Source: Mucilaginibacter sp. KACC 22063 | GTDB taxonomy: Bacteria; Bacteroidota; Bacteroidia; Sphingobacteriales; Sphingobacteriaceae | Length of the DNA: 64,000 nucleotides | Direction of reading: 5' to 3' | Assembly (NCBI RefSeq): GCF_028736115.1 | Contig: NZ_CP117877.1 | Span: 434,001-498,000 of the forward strand | Shown: in pieces, positions 1 to 9,151 of the stretch | Layout: the number at the start of each line of letters is the position of its first letter | Numbering within the stretch: the stretch's first letter is position 1 | Position numbers and translations under genes: made by a program | The notes under the pieces: model-generated | What the model was told of the DNA's origin: nothing | Database searches by the model: none | What the model saw: only the letters and a program-made list of their open reading frames with translations

Positions 1-1
1 G

Positions 2-313
2 GAAACAACAGCGTATTCAATAAAAAACATCGATTGGCAGGAAGGTGATCAACACACTGAAAAGCTGATTCATTTTAAAGAAATACAGGAAAGCCTAAAT
101 AAGGCACTGGATTCTTTGTCTCCTCAGCAGAAATTGATTTATACCCTGTGTAAAATTGATGGTATGAAACATATTGAAGTTGCCCAACAACTAAATATTT
201 CCATTCAAACCGTCAGAACCCACTTGAAAATAGCCAATCAGGCTATTAAAAAACTAATGCAATCGCATTACAAAACTATATTCTTAATAATTCTTCTATC
301 TGTTAATCAGTAG
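2..313 (+). CDS. ECF-type RNA polymerase sigma factor, C-terminal part (cut by window edge)
   Basis: The open frame enters from the left edge at base 2 with no start codon in the window, so only about 103 C-terminal residues are visible. They contain a region 4-like helix-turn-helix: a 'LSPQQKLIYTL' segment, then 'HIEVAQQLNISIQTVRTHL', which matches the -35-binding helices of Bacteroidota ECF sigma factors. A TTG at 116 is available but is too far inside the domain to be the true start. A FecR anti-sigma gene and an STN-type SusC follow, the usual arrangement for a surface-signalled sigma factor driving its own uptake operon. The family assignment is good; the ligand is unknown. Confidence 0.85.
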   Translation, partial: ETTAYSIKNIDWQEGDQHTEKLIHFKEIQESLNKALDSLSPQQKLIYTLCKIDGMKHIEVAQQLNISIQTVRTHLKIANQAIKKLMQSHYKTIFLIILLSVNQ

Positions 314-433
314 GTTGTATTTATTCTCCTCGTTTTACCAAATTCAACTACCCACTTTTTTCATTTAAGACGTCATGTTATTATAAGCAGGTTAACATAC
401 TGTTAAATAATTACTATTTATCATACCTCAAGC

Positions 434-1441
434 ATGACGGAAGACCGATTTAAATATTTGTACGGGAAATATCTCAAAAATGCTCATACAGAAGCCGAAT
501 TTCTCGAATGGTGTAAAGCAATCGACGGAGGTTTGTATGAGCAAGAACTGGAGAAATTAGCTGATGAATTATGGGACGCTGACGATCTTGATCAGGATAT
601 GTCGCAGGCTAAGGCCGATCGAATGTTTAAATCAATCATTTCAATATCACAAAATAATGAAGATGAAAACAAGCAAAACTTCTTTTTGAAGAGGTATCGA
701 TTTGCTGCTGCTATGATTGCCTTTTTGCTGATAAGTTCAGGCATCCTGTATTACTTTGAAGCCAACAAAAGGCCGGAGGTTACGCTAATGCAAGCCAAGT
801 CATCGAACGAGCATGAGTTAATCAAGCTTTCGGATGGGAGTACGGTGGTTTTAAATAATCATAGCTTCTTAAAATACCCCGCATCATTTAATGGCCGGCT
901 TAGAGAGGTGACACTTATCGGTGAAGGCTATTTTGATATTAAACATGACACCCGTCACCCGTTTATCGTGCATACGGGTAACTTATCAACTACGGTACTG
1001 GGAACAGCTTTTAATATCAATGCATATGAAAAGGGAAAAAATATTACTGTTACTGTAACGCGCGGCAAGGTGAGTGTGAGCAATGCGGATAAAGTTCTGG
1101 GGGTAATTGTACCAAATGAGCAATTATCATTTGACAAGGTGGAGGAAAGTGCGATGCAGGCGCATGTTAATTCTACACAAATTGTGCAATGGCAAAGCAA
1201 GGACATATTTTTTCAAAATATAACCATGCTGGAAGCCGCATCAGAATTAGAACAACGCTTTAACGTGAAAATAACATTTAAGCATGATGCTGTAAAAAAA
1301 TGCCGCTTTTCGGGTACGTTTCTACACGGAGAAAAACTGAAAGACATCTTGCAGGTAGTATGTGATTTTAATAACGCGACGTACAGCATAACCGATGCAG
1401 GCCAGGTAATTATTAACGGACCTGGTTGTGCTTCATTATAA
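434..1441 (+). CDS. FecR-family anti-sigma factor
   Basis: This 335-residue inner-membrane anti-sigma factor should hold the upstream ECF sigma factor until the SusC receptor signals through its STN domain. A cytoplasmic N-terminus of about 88 residues precedes one membrane segment (residues 89-108). The periplasmic FecR domain begins near residue 121 and includes the 'LSDGSTVVLNNHS' and 'GEGYFDIKHD' stretches. A C-terminal DUF4974-like segment (about 259-330) is the part expected to contact the receptor. Length and order are standard for Bacteroidota FecR proteins. It lies 120 bases after the sigma gene and about 180 bases before the chosen SusC start, and nothing in it looks damaged. Confidence 0.9.
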   Translation: MTEDRFKYLYGKYLKNAHTEAEFLEWCKAIDGGLYEQELEKLADELWDADDLDQDMSQAKADRMFKSIISISQNNEDENKQNFFLKRYRFAAAMIAFLLISSGILYYFEANKRPEVTLMQAKSSNEHELIKLSDGSTVVLNNHSFLKYPASFNGRLREVTLIGEGYFDIKHDTRHPFIVHTGNLSTTVLGTAFNINAYEKGKNITVTVTRGKVSVSNADKVLGVIVPNEQLSFDKVEESAMQAHVNSTQIVQWQSKDIFFQNITMLEAASELEQRFNVKITFKHDAVKKCRFSGTFLHGEKLKDILQVVCDFNNATYSITDAGQVIINGPGCASL

Positions 1442-1519
1442 TCTATAAATCACCCTTTAATTTAAACGCTTTAAACCCTACTGAATGAAAGAAATGTACT
1501 CAGCTTAATGCAACAAAAA

Positions 1520-1582
1520 ACTCCCTGTATCAGCAGGGAGTCTAAAAATTATGCCTGTTTTCGGCGCCAACCGTCCACAGGC
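1520..1582 (+). promoter_or_regulatory. Structured leader upstream of susC-like gene (two stem-loops)
   Basis: A perfect 8-bp stem ACTCCCTG (1520-1527) / CAGGGAGT (1534-1541) closes a 6-base loop. A second stem, GCCTGT (1553-1558) / ACAGGC (1577-1582), follows 11 bases later. Both lie between the FecR stop and the preferred SusC start at 1625. No T-tract follows the first hairpin, so it is not a classical terminator. It could be a leader fold affecting translation or mRNA stability, and that role is inference. An upstream in-frame ATG at 1508 would place these hairpins inside the coding region, which is one reason for preferring the later start. Confidence 0.45.
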
Positions 1583-1624
1583 TGTTTTAAACAATTTCAA
1601 CGATCACTTAAAACATTCAAATTT

Positions 1625-4600
1625 ATGATTTTTTCTGCAAAGTCAGCAGAAAGCAATTGGTTGCGCACACCTGCTTCCAAATATGCTCTCTTACTATCAC
1701 CGTATGTAATTCGTCAAATTATGCGTATAAGTTTATGTACCGCTATAATTCTAACAACCAGCCTTAACTTCATGTTTGCATCTTCTGTTAAAGGGCAAAA
1801 CGCTGCAAAGGTAAATGTTACCATAGAATTGAATCATGAGTCTTTTGAATCTGCCATGAGGAAGATAGAATCTAATACGCAATTCAGGTTTATTTACCGT
1901 AATGAAGATGTCAGGCTTTTAAATAATCTGACACTGGAACGGGCCTCCCGTAGTGTCAGTCAAACGCTTGATCTGATATTGGCAAATACCGCTTTCAGTT
2001 ATAAAGAGTTAAATAATAGCATTATGCTGGTCAAAAAGCCGGAGACGACTATTGATGAAAAAGTTGTAACAAAAGCTCCTCCAAGGCATTCCCTTAAAGT
2101 TTATGTAACTGACGAACAAGGAAATTTCCTCGCTTTTGCCAATGTTACAGTTAAGGGCTATCCGCGTTTAGCAGAGCAGACGAATCAAGAAGGCTTTGTT
2201 AATATTTTTAGCATTAATGAAAAAGATATCCTGATTGTCAGCTTTGTGGGTTATTTAACACAAGAGGTTGCTACCGGAAGTCAGGAAAGTATCCATATTA
2301 AACTGGTAAGGGATCCGGCGTCTAATCTAAAGGAGGTAACGGTGGTCTCTAACGGTTACCAAACCTTGCCTAAAGAGCGTAGTACAGGTGCTTTTGCAAC
2401 CTTAACCGCTAAGGATCTTGAGAAAATACCAGTTCCAAATATCATTCAGCGGCTTGAAGGCCTGGTGCCCGGTTTGCAGGTTTCCGTAACCGCTGGTGAT
2501 CGTTCTTTTGATTATGATAACACCCAGCAAGCCATCAACGGAGGAACACGAACTATTGGAAAGAACGACTATAATATAAATGTCCGGGGTACCAGCACTG
2601 TTAGAGGAGAAACCTTTCCGTTACTGGTCATTGATGGAGCCGTAAGTAATCTTGATCTTTCTGCGATCAACCCTAATGACATTGATAATATCACCTTTTT
2701 AAAGGACGCAGCGGCAGCTTCTATCTGGGGTGTACGCGCTGCCAATGGCGTAATTGTCATTACGACCAAAAAAGGAACGAATAGCCAGGTTCCAAAGATT
2801 AATTTCTCAACAAGTTATACCATCTCAGAGAAAGCTCGCTTAGGTTATCTTAAAACGATGAACTCTGCTCAGGAGCTCAACTATGAAAAGGAATTGGTAG
2901 ACCGTGGTCTTGTTACCGATTTAGGTAACGGCTCATACTATAATTCTGCATCTTATAACGTTAGGAGTCAGGGTACCTTACTTGCTTTGCAGCTAAAAGC
3001 CGGGAGTATAACGCAGGCACAGTACGATGCCCAGGCCGCAACACTAAGTGCTGTTGATAACCGTTCACAAATATCAAAATACCTTTTGCAGGCAGCGCAG
3101 AGCCAACAGTATAATTTATCAGTAAGCGGTGGCAGTGATTATTCTAACTACTATTATTCAACATCTTACAGTAAAGAACTTCCTAATGCACGGGGGAATT
3201 CGGCAGGCCGTTTAACCATCAACCTTACGCACAATTGGAAGTTATTTAAGGTAGCCGACCTTTCGGTTAATGTGAAAGGGGCATCTTTCAATTATGTTAA
3301 TGACGGCATCGCTATTGGCTCAGTTTATCTACCGTCTCAAAGTACATTGATGCCCTACAATCTGCTAAAGGATGCTAATGGCAATAATTTGGCTTATGAC
3401 AGAGCCGTACCCTCGGCTTTTACACAAACTTTATCCCCAGGACGCCCAAGCTGGCAATACAGTTACTTGGACGAATTGGCTAATAATGACAACACGCAAA
3501 AGGATAACGATTATACGGCTACCATTAATTTAAGAGTTCCAATTATTAAAGGCCTAACTGCAAGCGCGTTATATTCTAACGAACGTACTTTTAGTAACAC
3601 CCGGACCTATTATAGTCCCCAAAGCTATTACTTTCGCGACTTTATCAATTTTTATACAGCACCCGCCTCTTCAGTCAATAGTATCGGTATCACCAACGGC
3701 GGTATTCTCAACCTAATCAATACCAATAACAATAATTATTCAGCGCGTGGCCAGTTAGATTATAATGGCACTTTTGGTAAAAGTCAACTTATCGCGCTTG
3801 CCGGTACCGAGCTGCGTCAAACGCAAACAGGACAAGGTAATCAAACACTTTATGGTTATAATACCTCATCAGGATTAAGTACTGGCGTCAATGCAGGTAT
3901 CACCAACGGGAGCAATATTGGTTATGCGACCATTACAGGTTATAACAACAATTTAAACTCACCAACCAATCAGGCTGACCAAAGGCGTAGGTATCTATCT
4001 TATTTCAGTAATGCCGGATATACATTTGACAGCAAATATGTTGTAACAGCCAGTGTTCGCTACGATGATTATAACAACTTTGGGCTCGATCGTAAATACC
4101 GCGCTTCACCTGCATGGTCTGGCGGTCTCAAATGGAATCTCAGTGATGAAGCATTTATGAAGCCGGTAACTTGGATAAATAGTTTGGGGTTAAGGGCAAC
4201 TTATGGTGTAAACGGCAATATCTCGACTACCGTTTATCCATTTACTTATATTGCGTTGGGCCAGAATGATAGCTATACCGGACAAGCATCGGCAAGCATC
4301 ATCTTGCCGGCGAACCCGCAGTTAAGATGGGAAAAAACTTATGTGACCAATCTCGGCCTCGATTTTAGTATACTGAATAACCGCATCACAGGTACCGCAG
4401 ATTTTTATAAGAAGCGAGGAACCGACATACTTGCTGCTTTTACCGTAAATCCTACTTATCTGGGTACAATTTCTTCCGCTTTAGTCGAAAACTCCAGCAA
4501 ATTGAATGGCAAAGGTGTTGATCTAGGGCTTAATGGAGTTGTATATAACGGGACCGCTTTAAGGTGGACTGTTGGAGCTACCTTTTCCTATAATACCAAT

Positions 4601-5362
4601 AAACTTGATGACCCCCGCTATACTTCGCAGTATACGAGCTCGGCCTATGCTACCACTAGCTATTATGCCAATCCGGCCGGCATAAGTTACCTGGATGGCA
4701 TGCCTACAGATAAGATATTGGTCTTTAGAAATGCGGGGCTCGACGCCAATGGCCTGACGCAGGTTTATGATGCTAATGGCAACATTATTAAAGCCACTAC
4801 GGCAGGTATTCCGTCATTAAGCGCGTTGAAATACGCGGGTCGCAGGACAGCACCATTTTATGGTAGCTGGAATACCTCCATGAATTATAAGGCTTTTACG
4901 TTTTATACCTTATTAACGTATCAGTTTGGTAGTGTGTTTTTAAGGCCTACGACGCAAAATTATGCGACTAATCCATACAATCTTCAATATGATTTAAACG
5001 CTGATGTTGCTAAGCGATGGATGAAACCTGGCGACGAAGCGACTACAAACGTGCCGGGCTTAAATGGAACGGCAACTGTTGTAAATACCAGTTTAATACG
5101 TTACGACTATTCCGACATTAATGTTTTAAAAGGGGATTATGTTCGGTTGCGGGAGGTATCCTTAAGCTATAAATTACCAACAGCATTTTTGAATAGGATT
5201 ATGATCAAAAGCGCGAACATCGGTTTAGCCGTACGTAATCTGGGGCTTTTGTGGACGGCTAACAAACAGGGTTATGACCCCGATTTTGTAAACCCTCTGA
5301 ACCATATTTATAGTTTACCGGCTTCCCGGTCATATATTCTTTCGTTAAACGTAAACTTATAA
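1625..5362 (+). CDS. SusC/RagA-type TonB-dependent outer-membrane receptor with STN domain
   Basis: This is an outer-membrane TonB-dependent importer that pairs with the SusD downstream. From the chosen start it has 1245 residues: an N-terminal leader with a hydrophobic stretch ending near 'ASSVKGQ', an STN signalling domain (about residues 63-115), a carboxypeptidase-regulatory-like domain (about 157-235), and a plug with the SusC signature 'LKDAAAASIWGVRAANGVIV'. A long barrel ends in an aromatic-poor 'LSLNVNL' tail. The frame is open back to an ATG at 1508, but the extra 39 residues are low-complexity and overlap two hairpins. The ATG at 1625 gives the long leader typical of this subgroup, and the ATG at 1721 is a second option. 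The STN domain fits control by the adjacent sigma/FecR pair. Confidence 0.93.
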   Translation: MIFSAKSAESNWLRTPASKYALLLSPYVIRQIMRISLCTAIILTTSLNFMFASSVKGQNAAKVNVTIELNHESFESAMRKIESNTQFRFIYRNEDVRLLNNLTLERASRSVSQTLDLILANTAFSYKELNNSIMLVKKPETTIDEKVVTKAPPRHSLKVYVTDEQGNFLAFANVTVKGYPRLAEQTNQEGFVNIFSINEKDILIVSFVGYLTQEVATGSQESIHIKLVRDPASNLKEVTVVSNGYQTLPKERSTGAFATLTAKDLEKIPVPNIIQRLEGLVPGLQVSVTAGDRSFDYDNTQQAINGGTRTIGKNDYNINVRGTSTVRGETFPLLVIDGAVSNLDLSAINPNDIDNITFLKDAAAASIWGVRAANGVIVITTKKGTNSQVPKINFSTSYTISEKARLGYLKTMNSAQELNYEKELVDRGLVTDLGNGSYYNSASYNVRSQGTLLALQLKAGSITQAQYDAQAATLSAVDNRSQISKYLLQAAQSQQYNLSVSGGSDYSNYYYSTSYSKELPNARGNSAGRLTINLTHNWKLFKVADLSVNVKGASFNYVNDGIAIGSVYLPSQSTLMPYNLLKDANGNNLAYDRAVPSAFTQTLSPGRPSWQYSYLDELANNDNTQKDNDYTATINLRVPIIKGLTASALYSNERTFSNTRTYYSPQSYYFRDFINFYTAPASSVNSIGITNGGILNLINTNNNNYSARGQLDYNGTFGKSQLIALAGTELRQTQTGQGNQTLYGYNTSSGLSTGVNAGITNGSNIGYATITGYNNNLNSPTNQADQRRRYLSYFSNAGYTFDSKYVVTASVRYDDYNNFGLDRKYRASPAWSGGLKWNLSDEAFMKPVTWINSLGLRATYGVNGNISTTVYPFTYIALGQNDSYTGQASASIILPANPQLRWEKTYVTNLGLDFSILNNRITGTADFYKKRGTDILAAFTVNPTYLGTISSALVENSSKLNGKGVDLGLNGVVYNGTALRWTVGATFSYNTNKLDDPRYTSQYTSSAYATTSYYANPAGISYLDGMPTDKILVFRNAGLDANGLTQVYDANGNIIKATTAGIPSLSALKYAGRRTAPFYGSWNTSMNYKAFTFYTLLTYQFGSVFLRPTTQNYATNPYNLQYDLNADVAKRWMKPGDEATTNVPGLNGTATVVNTSLIRYDYSDINVLKGDYVRLREVSLSYKLPTAFLNRIMIKSANIGLAVRNLGLLWTANKQGYDPDFVNPLNHIYSLPASRSYILSLNVNL

Positions 5363-5373
5363 TCAGCCACACC

Positions 5374-6786
5374 ATGAAATCATTATATCAATTTACTTTA
5401 ATTGCAATGGTTGCAGCGTTACTTGCCGGATGCCAGAAATATGTAGATATCAAAACACAGGGACAGTTGACACCTGGTGATATTACGAACTACCGCTATC
5501 TGCTCAATAATACTTCTGCCTATGAGCTTGGAACCCGAATGGGCGATGTAGCATCAGACGATGTAAATATTATCGATGGTAGTACCCAGCAACAACAGTT
5601 TGTATCCTACGGTGCTTATTATGCTTGGTTCCCGTTAAGTTATACTTGGCAAGCTGCTTATCCGGTAACCAGTACCTATTATAACGATGCAGAGTGGAAT
5701 GCCATGTACAATACCATTTTGTATTGTAACACCGTTACCACAGAGGTGCCGACCAGTACCGGCGGCACAGATGCGCAGAAGGCTGAGCTGTTAGCCGAAG
5801 CTTTAGTACACCGCGCAGACGCTTATTTGATGTTAGTTAACAGTTATGCCAAGCCGTATAATGCTGCTACTTCGGCTTCAGACCCTGGCGTACCATTGTT
5901 ACTTACCGAAACGACTGTTCAGTCTTTGGTACGTGCGCCGGTGCAAAATATTTATAATCAAATAATTGCAGATCTTAAAAAGGCAATACCGGCGTTATTA
6001 ACCACCCAAGCATTTAATACTATTCCGACAAAGGCCTCTGCCTACGGGGAATTGGCTAGGACTTACTTGTATATGAACGATTATGCAAGCGCTTCATTAT
6101 ATGCGGACAGCGCGCTGGCCATCAAATCTACGCTAAATGATTTGGCGCCCTTAACTGCAGTTAGCTCCGCTAATTATCCACTCAGAAAGAATGATCCGGA
6201 GATTTTATTATCCAAAATTCCGGTTAATGGCTACGTTAATTATTCGCCCACCGTATTTCGCTTAAGTGACGATCTGTTAAATTTATTGGGAACCAAGGAT
6301 CAGCGGTATAACCTGTTTACCTGTCCGGCAAGTAAAATCTCTTCAACTTATACTGCTGCAGGCGGCCGGTTCTTCTACAGGGAAATGGCTATAGGAGAAG
6401 CACGTAATATTGGCCCATCGGTTCCCGAAATGATGTTGATTAAAGCTGAAAATTTCGCGCGGAAAGGCGATGCCGGAAGCGCAATGACCTGGGTTAATGC
6501 TTTAAGAAAGAAACGTTTCAAAACAACAGACTATGCTGATTTAACGGCTACGAGTGCTAACGACGCCCTGGCAAAGGTAATTGACGAGCGTCATCGTGAG
6601 TTTTTTTGCCGGATGTTACGCTGGTGGGATATGCGCCGCTTAAAGAGCGAGACTCAATTTCAGAAAACTTATACCCGCACCTACGCGGGTGTAACTTATA
6701 CGCTTGATCCTAACAGTAATAAATACACTTTTCAGATTGCCGGTTACGTTATTGGCCTTAATCCCGAAATCGTTCAGAATCCTTAA
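5374..6786 (+). CDS. SusD/RagB-family surface lipoprotein
   Basis: This 470-residue substrate-capturing lipoprotein acts as the lid of the upstream SusC channel. The signal peptide ends in a lipobox, 'LLAGC', with Cys20 as the lipidated residue. The TPR-like helical fold of the family is visible in 'AELLAEALVHRADAYLMLVNSYAKP' (in part) and in the C-terminal 'DERHREFFCRMLRWWDMRRL' signature. It starts 11 bases after the SusC stop, so the two are almost certainly co-transcribed. The substrate cannot be read from the sequence. The surrounding protease and thioredoxin genes point to a peptide or thiol ligand, not a glycan. Confidence 0.92.
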   Translation: MKSLYQFTLIAMVAALLAGCQKYVDIKTQGQLTPGDITNYRYLLNNTSAYELGTRMGDVASDDVNIIDGSTQQQQFVSYGAYYAWFPLSYTWQAAYPVTSTYYNDAEWNAMYNTILYCNTVTTEVPTSTGGTDAQKAELLAEALVHRADAYLMLVNSYAKPYNAATSASDPGVPLLLTETTVQSLVRAPVQNIYNQIIADLKKAIPALLTTQAFNTIPTKASAYGELARTYLYMNDYASASLYADSALAIKSTLNDLAPLTAVSSANYPLRKNDPEILLSKIPVNGYVNYSPTVFRLSDDLLNLLGTKDQRYNLFTCPASKISSTYTAAGGRFFYREMAIGEARNIGPSVPEMMLIKAENFARKGDAGSAMTWVNALRKKRFKTTDYADLTATSANDALAKVIDERHREFFCRMLRWWDMRRLKSETQFQKTYTRTYAGVTYTLDPNSNKYTFQIAGYVIGLNPEIVQNP

Positions 6787-6797
6787 TATTTGATTAC

Positions 6798-6827
6798 TCC
6801 CGGCTGGCGGTTGACAACGAGCCGGGA
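6798..6827 (+). terminator. Stem-loop after SusD gene
   Basis: TCCCGGCT (6798-6805) pairs with AGCCGGGA (6820-6827) across a 14-base loop, 12 bases after the SusD stop. The bases that follow (TAATTAATT) are not a strong T-tract, so this may be a 3' stabiliser or partial attenuator and not a full terminator. It could lower expression of the downstream genes relative to SusCD. Confidence 0.45.
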
Positions 6828-6882
6828 TAATTAATTGGGGTTGTCCCAAAGATACTTTAACTCAGTTTTTTTAATCTATGCT

Positions 6883-7044
6883 ATGAAGAACTTTAATTTA
6901 TTAATTACCGCTTGGGCTCTTACGGCGGATTCAGCCGCGAATGCAGACCATTTTGAAACTTTTAAAAATCAGTCAAAGCATCCTATGCCGAGTGAAACAA
7001 CAAATGTAACTGATTCTCCTTTAGGTCCACCGATAAACGGTTAA
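6883..7044 (+). CDS. Small exported peptide of unknown function (53 aa)
   Basis: An ATG at 6883 opens a 53-residue frame. A short hydrophobic N-terminus ('FNLLITAWALTADSAANA') resembles a signal peptide, and the hydrophilic, proline-containing tail ends 'GPPING'. The frame is open upstream to 6835, but that extension has no leader-like character. I recognise no family. It lies between SusD and a TlpA-type thioredoxin gene in the same orientation. Small low-complexity peptides of this kind occur next to SusD genes in related bacteria, but that is a general impression. It could be a spurious ORF. Confidence 0.4.
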   Translation: MKNFNLLITAWALTADSAANADHFETFKNQSKHPMPSETTNVTDSPLGPPING

Positions 7045-7129
7045 AAGATTTGCGTGAGCCTAATTAATGTACTAATAACATTTCATATTCAATAAGAATT
7101 TAGTTCAAAACCAGATAATTTCTATAATC

Positions 7130-9151
7130 ATGTTACTTAAAAAAGTAAATTTTCTTTTCCTGTTTTTTAGTATGGCTGGTATTTCAGTTGCTTTGGCCCA
7201 GTATAAGCAATTGAAAACATCTCCGGCTACGGTCATCGCCGGGCAGCGCTTTGATATTACTTACGATGCATCCGGCACATCCCTGTCAGGCATGAGCAAT
7301 GTAAAGGGAATCGCTTATTACTATGCTGATTTTGGTTGGCATGGAACCGACCTGAAAATGTCTCCAATCGAAAAAAACAAGTGGTCTGCGACCATCAATA
7401 CGGAAAAGAACTGGGCGTTAGTCGCTTTTAAATTTATGGCCGGAGACTCGGTAGATACCAATTCCGGCATAAAAGCTAGCTTTTTGACACCATATGCGCA
7501 GTTTTTACGGAATCCGGAGGATACTGCCAGGACAGCTAAAGGAGCATTGGCTGTATGGGGGCTTTTCCGCTCGTCTGAGTACGGTTTTGAGATACCTGAA
7601 TACCTGAAACAAGGTAAATTCGTGAGCGATACCGTGGTTTCGATGTATCTGCAGAAAGAGCTCGAGCAAAATCATCAGCAGGAGTACAAATCGGCTTTTG
7701 CAGTACCCTATGCGACATCAATGTACAGGGCCTACGGAGGAAGCAGTGCACCAAAAGTCCGCGCAGTTTTAAACTACCTGACACGTCAGGGTGCAACGCA
7801 AATGGACCTGCTACGCGCCTGGCAGATCCTGAAAAATACTGGGCAGGACCTACGGGCTGATTCCCTATCGAATGCAATTGCCATTGGCTATCCCGACAGT
7901 TATATCGCCAAACTACAGGCGTATAAAATGTTTAGCGCCCAGAAGGATCAAGGCAAGTTAAGACAACTGGGTGAAGACTTTCTTGCGAAATTTCCCTATG
8001 ACCGCGCTTATCGCGAATTCGATAAGGCGAACGGCATAGATTATAACCGCGTTTACCTTACCGTGATCTTATTGCAGATCGGGAATAACGATTTTAAAGT
8101 AATTGACAAATACATTGACCAAATGTCCTATCTGACGTTAATTAATGTTTATTACAAAACTGTACAGATCGCCCACCACAGGAAATCTGTTGAAGATAGT
8201 TACCTGTATCCTTACTCAGCGTTGATGCTTAAACGTATGCAGACAATAAAATCCAATATTCCTGAAGAGTATCAATATTTCTCCCCGGATGAATGGCTTA
8301 ATTTCTTTAATAACGCCTATATCGCAGGTTATGCCCCGATGGTATTGGAACATATCAGCATCTGTAGAGGTGCCGGCAAATTTGAAGAAGGATTAGCCTA
8401 CGCAAAAGAAGCGGAAACTTTTCAACAGTACAAAAAAGAATCGCTGAATGATGATTATGTTTTTTTATTGAACAAAACCGGACATGCCAATGAAGTCAAT
8501 GACGTATTGATTAAAAGTATGTACGAAAACCAGGTGTCCGTACCGATGCTTGATATGATAAAGCAAAATTATATTGCAAAATATAAATCTGACGAAGGTT
8601 TCGATAAGTACCTGCAGTCTTTAAAGAATGCCTCGGCATCCAATTTGAATAAGGAAGAACTTCCCATTATAAATAAAGCGATGGTAAACTGGACGATGAC
8701 AGATTTGAAGGGCAAAAAAGTGAGCCTCGCCGCGTTAAAAGGCAAAACAGTAGTGATGGATTTCTGGGCCACCTGGTGCGTTCCCTGCAAAGCCTCACTC
8801 CCGGGAATGAACCTGGCTGTGCAGCGTTATAAGAATGACCCGAGCGTGGTCTTTTATTTCGTTGATACAGAAGAAACCGAAGCTGATTATAAACAACAGA
8901 TCCAGCAATATGTAAAAGATAACGGCTATACCTTTAATGTGCTTTTTGACAACCCAATGCTGAAAGGTAAAGGTACCGGAGAAGTTTTTTCAAGGGTATC
9001 CAAAGCTTTTCAGATTTCCGGTGTACCCTTGAAACTGATTATTGATAAAAAGGGAGTAGTAAGGTATATGACTTCGGGTTTTAAAGGAAGTGCAACAGAG
9101 CTATCTGACGAAATATCACAATTAATTGAACTGACAAAAAAACAGAACTAA
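7130..9151 (+). CDS. Exported protein with C-terminal TlpA/AhpC-TSA thioredoxin domain
   Basis: This 673-residue protein has a signal peptide ending near residue 24 ('VALAQ'). A beta-rich N-terminal part (about 25-130) is followed by a long helical, TPR-like middle (about 140-515). The C-terminal thioredoxin-like domain starts near residue 515 and carries WCVPC, with redox cysteines at C550 and C553 and a cis-proline segment ('SGVPLKLIID'). It probably works in the periplasm as a thiol-disulfide reductase with a protein-binding platform. Its stop overlaps the start of the next gene (TAATG), so the two are translationally coupled. The DsbD-type genes further down could recharge it, which is inference. 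Confidence 0.85.
   Translation: MLLKKVNFLFLFFSMAGISVALAQYKQLKTSPATVIAGQRFDITYDASGTSLSGMSNVKGIAYYYADFGWHGTDLKMSPIEKNKWSATINTEKNWALVAFKFMAGDSVDTNSGIKASFLTPYAQFLRNPEDTARTAKGALAVWGLFRSSEYGFEIPEYLKQGKFVSDTVVSMYLQKELEQNHQQEYKSAFAVPYATSMYRAYGGSSAPKVRAVLNYLTRQGATQMDLLRAWQILKNTGQDLRADSLSNAIAIGYPDSYIAKLQAYKMFSAQKDQGKLRQLGEDFLAKFPYDRAYREFDKANGIDYNRVYLTVILLQIGNNDFKVIDKYIDQMSYLTLINVYYKTVQIAHHRKSVEDSYLYPYSALMLKRMQTIKSNIPEEYQYFSPDEWLNFFNNAYIAGYAPMVLEHISICRGAGKFEEGLAYAKEAETFQQYKKESLNDDYVFLLNKTGHANEVNDVLIKSMYENQVSVPMLDMIKQNYIAKYKSDEGFDKYLQSLKNASASNLNKEELPIINKAMVNWTMTDLKGKKVSLAALKGKTVVMDFWATWCVPCKASLPGMNLAVQRYKNDPSVVFYFVDTEETEADYKQQIQQYVKDNGYTFNVLFDNPMLKGKGTGEVFSRVSKAFQISGVPLKLIIDKKGVVRYMTSGFKGSATELSDEISQLIELTKKQN

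Noticed and set aside
955..1206. Minus-strand 83-codon frame inside fecR
   Set aside because: It is wholly antisense to a well-supported gene, with no leader, motif or start context.
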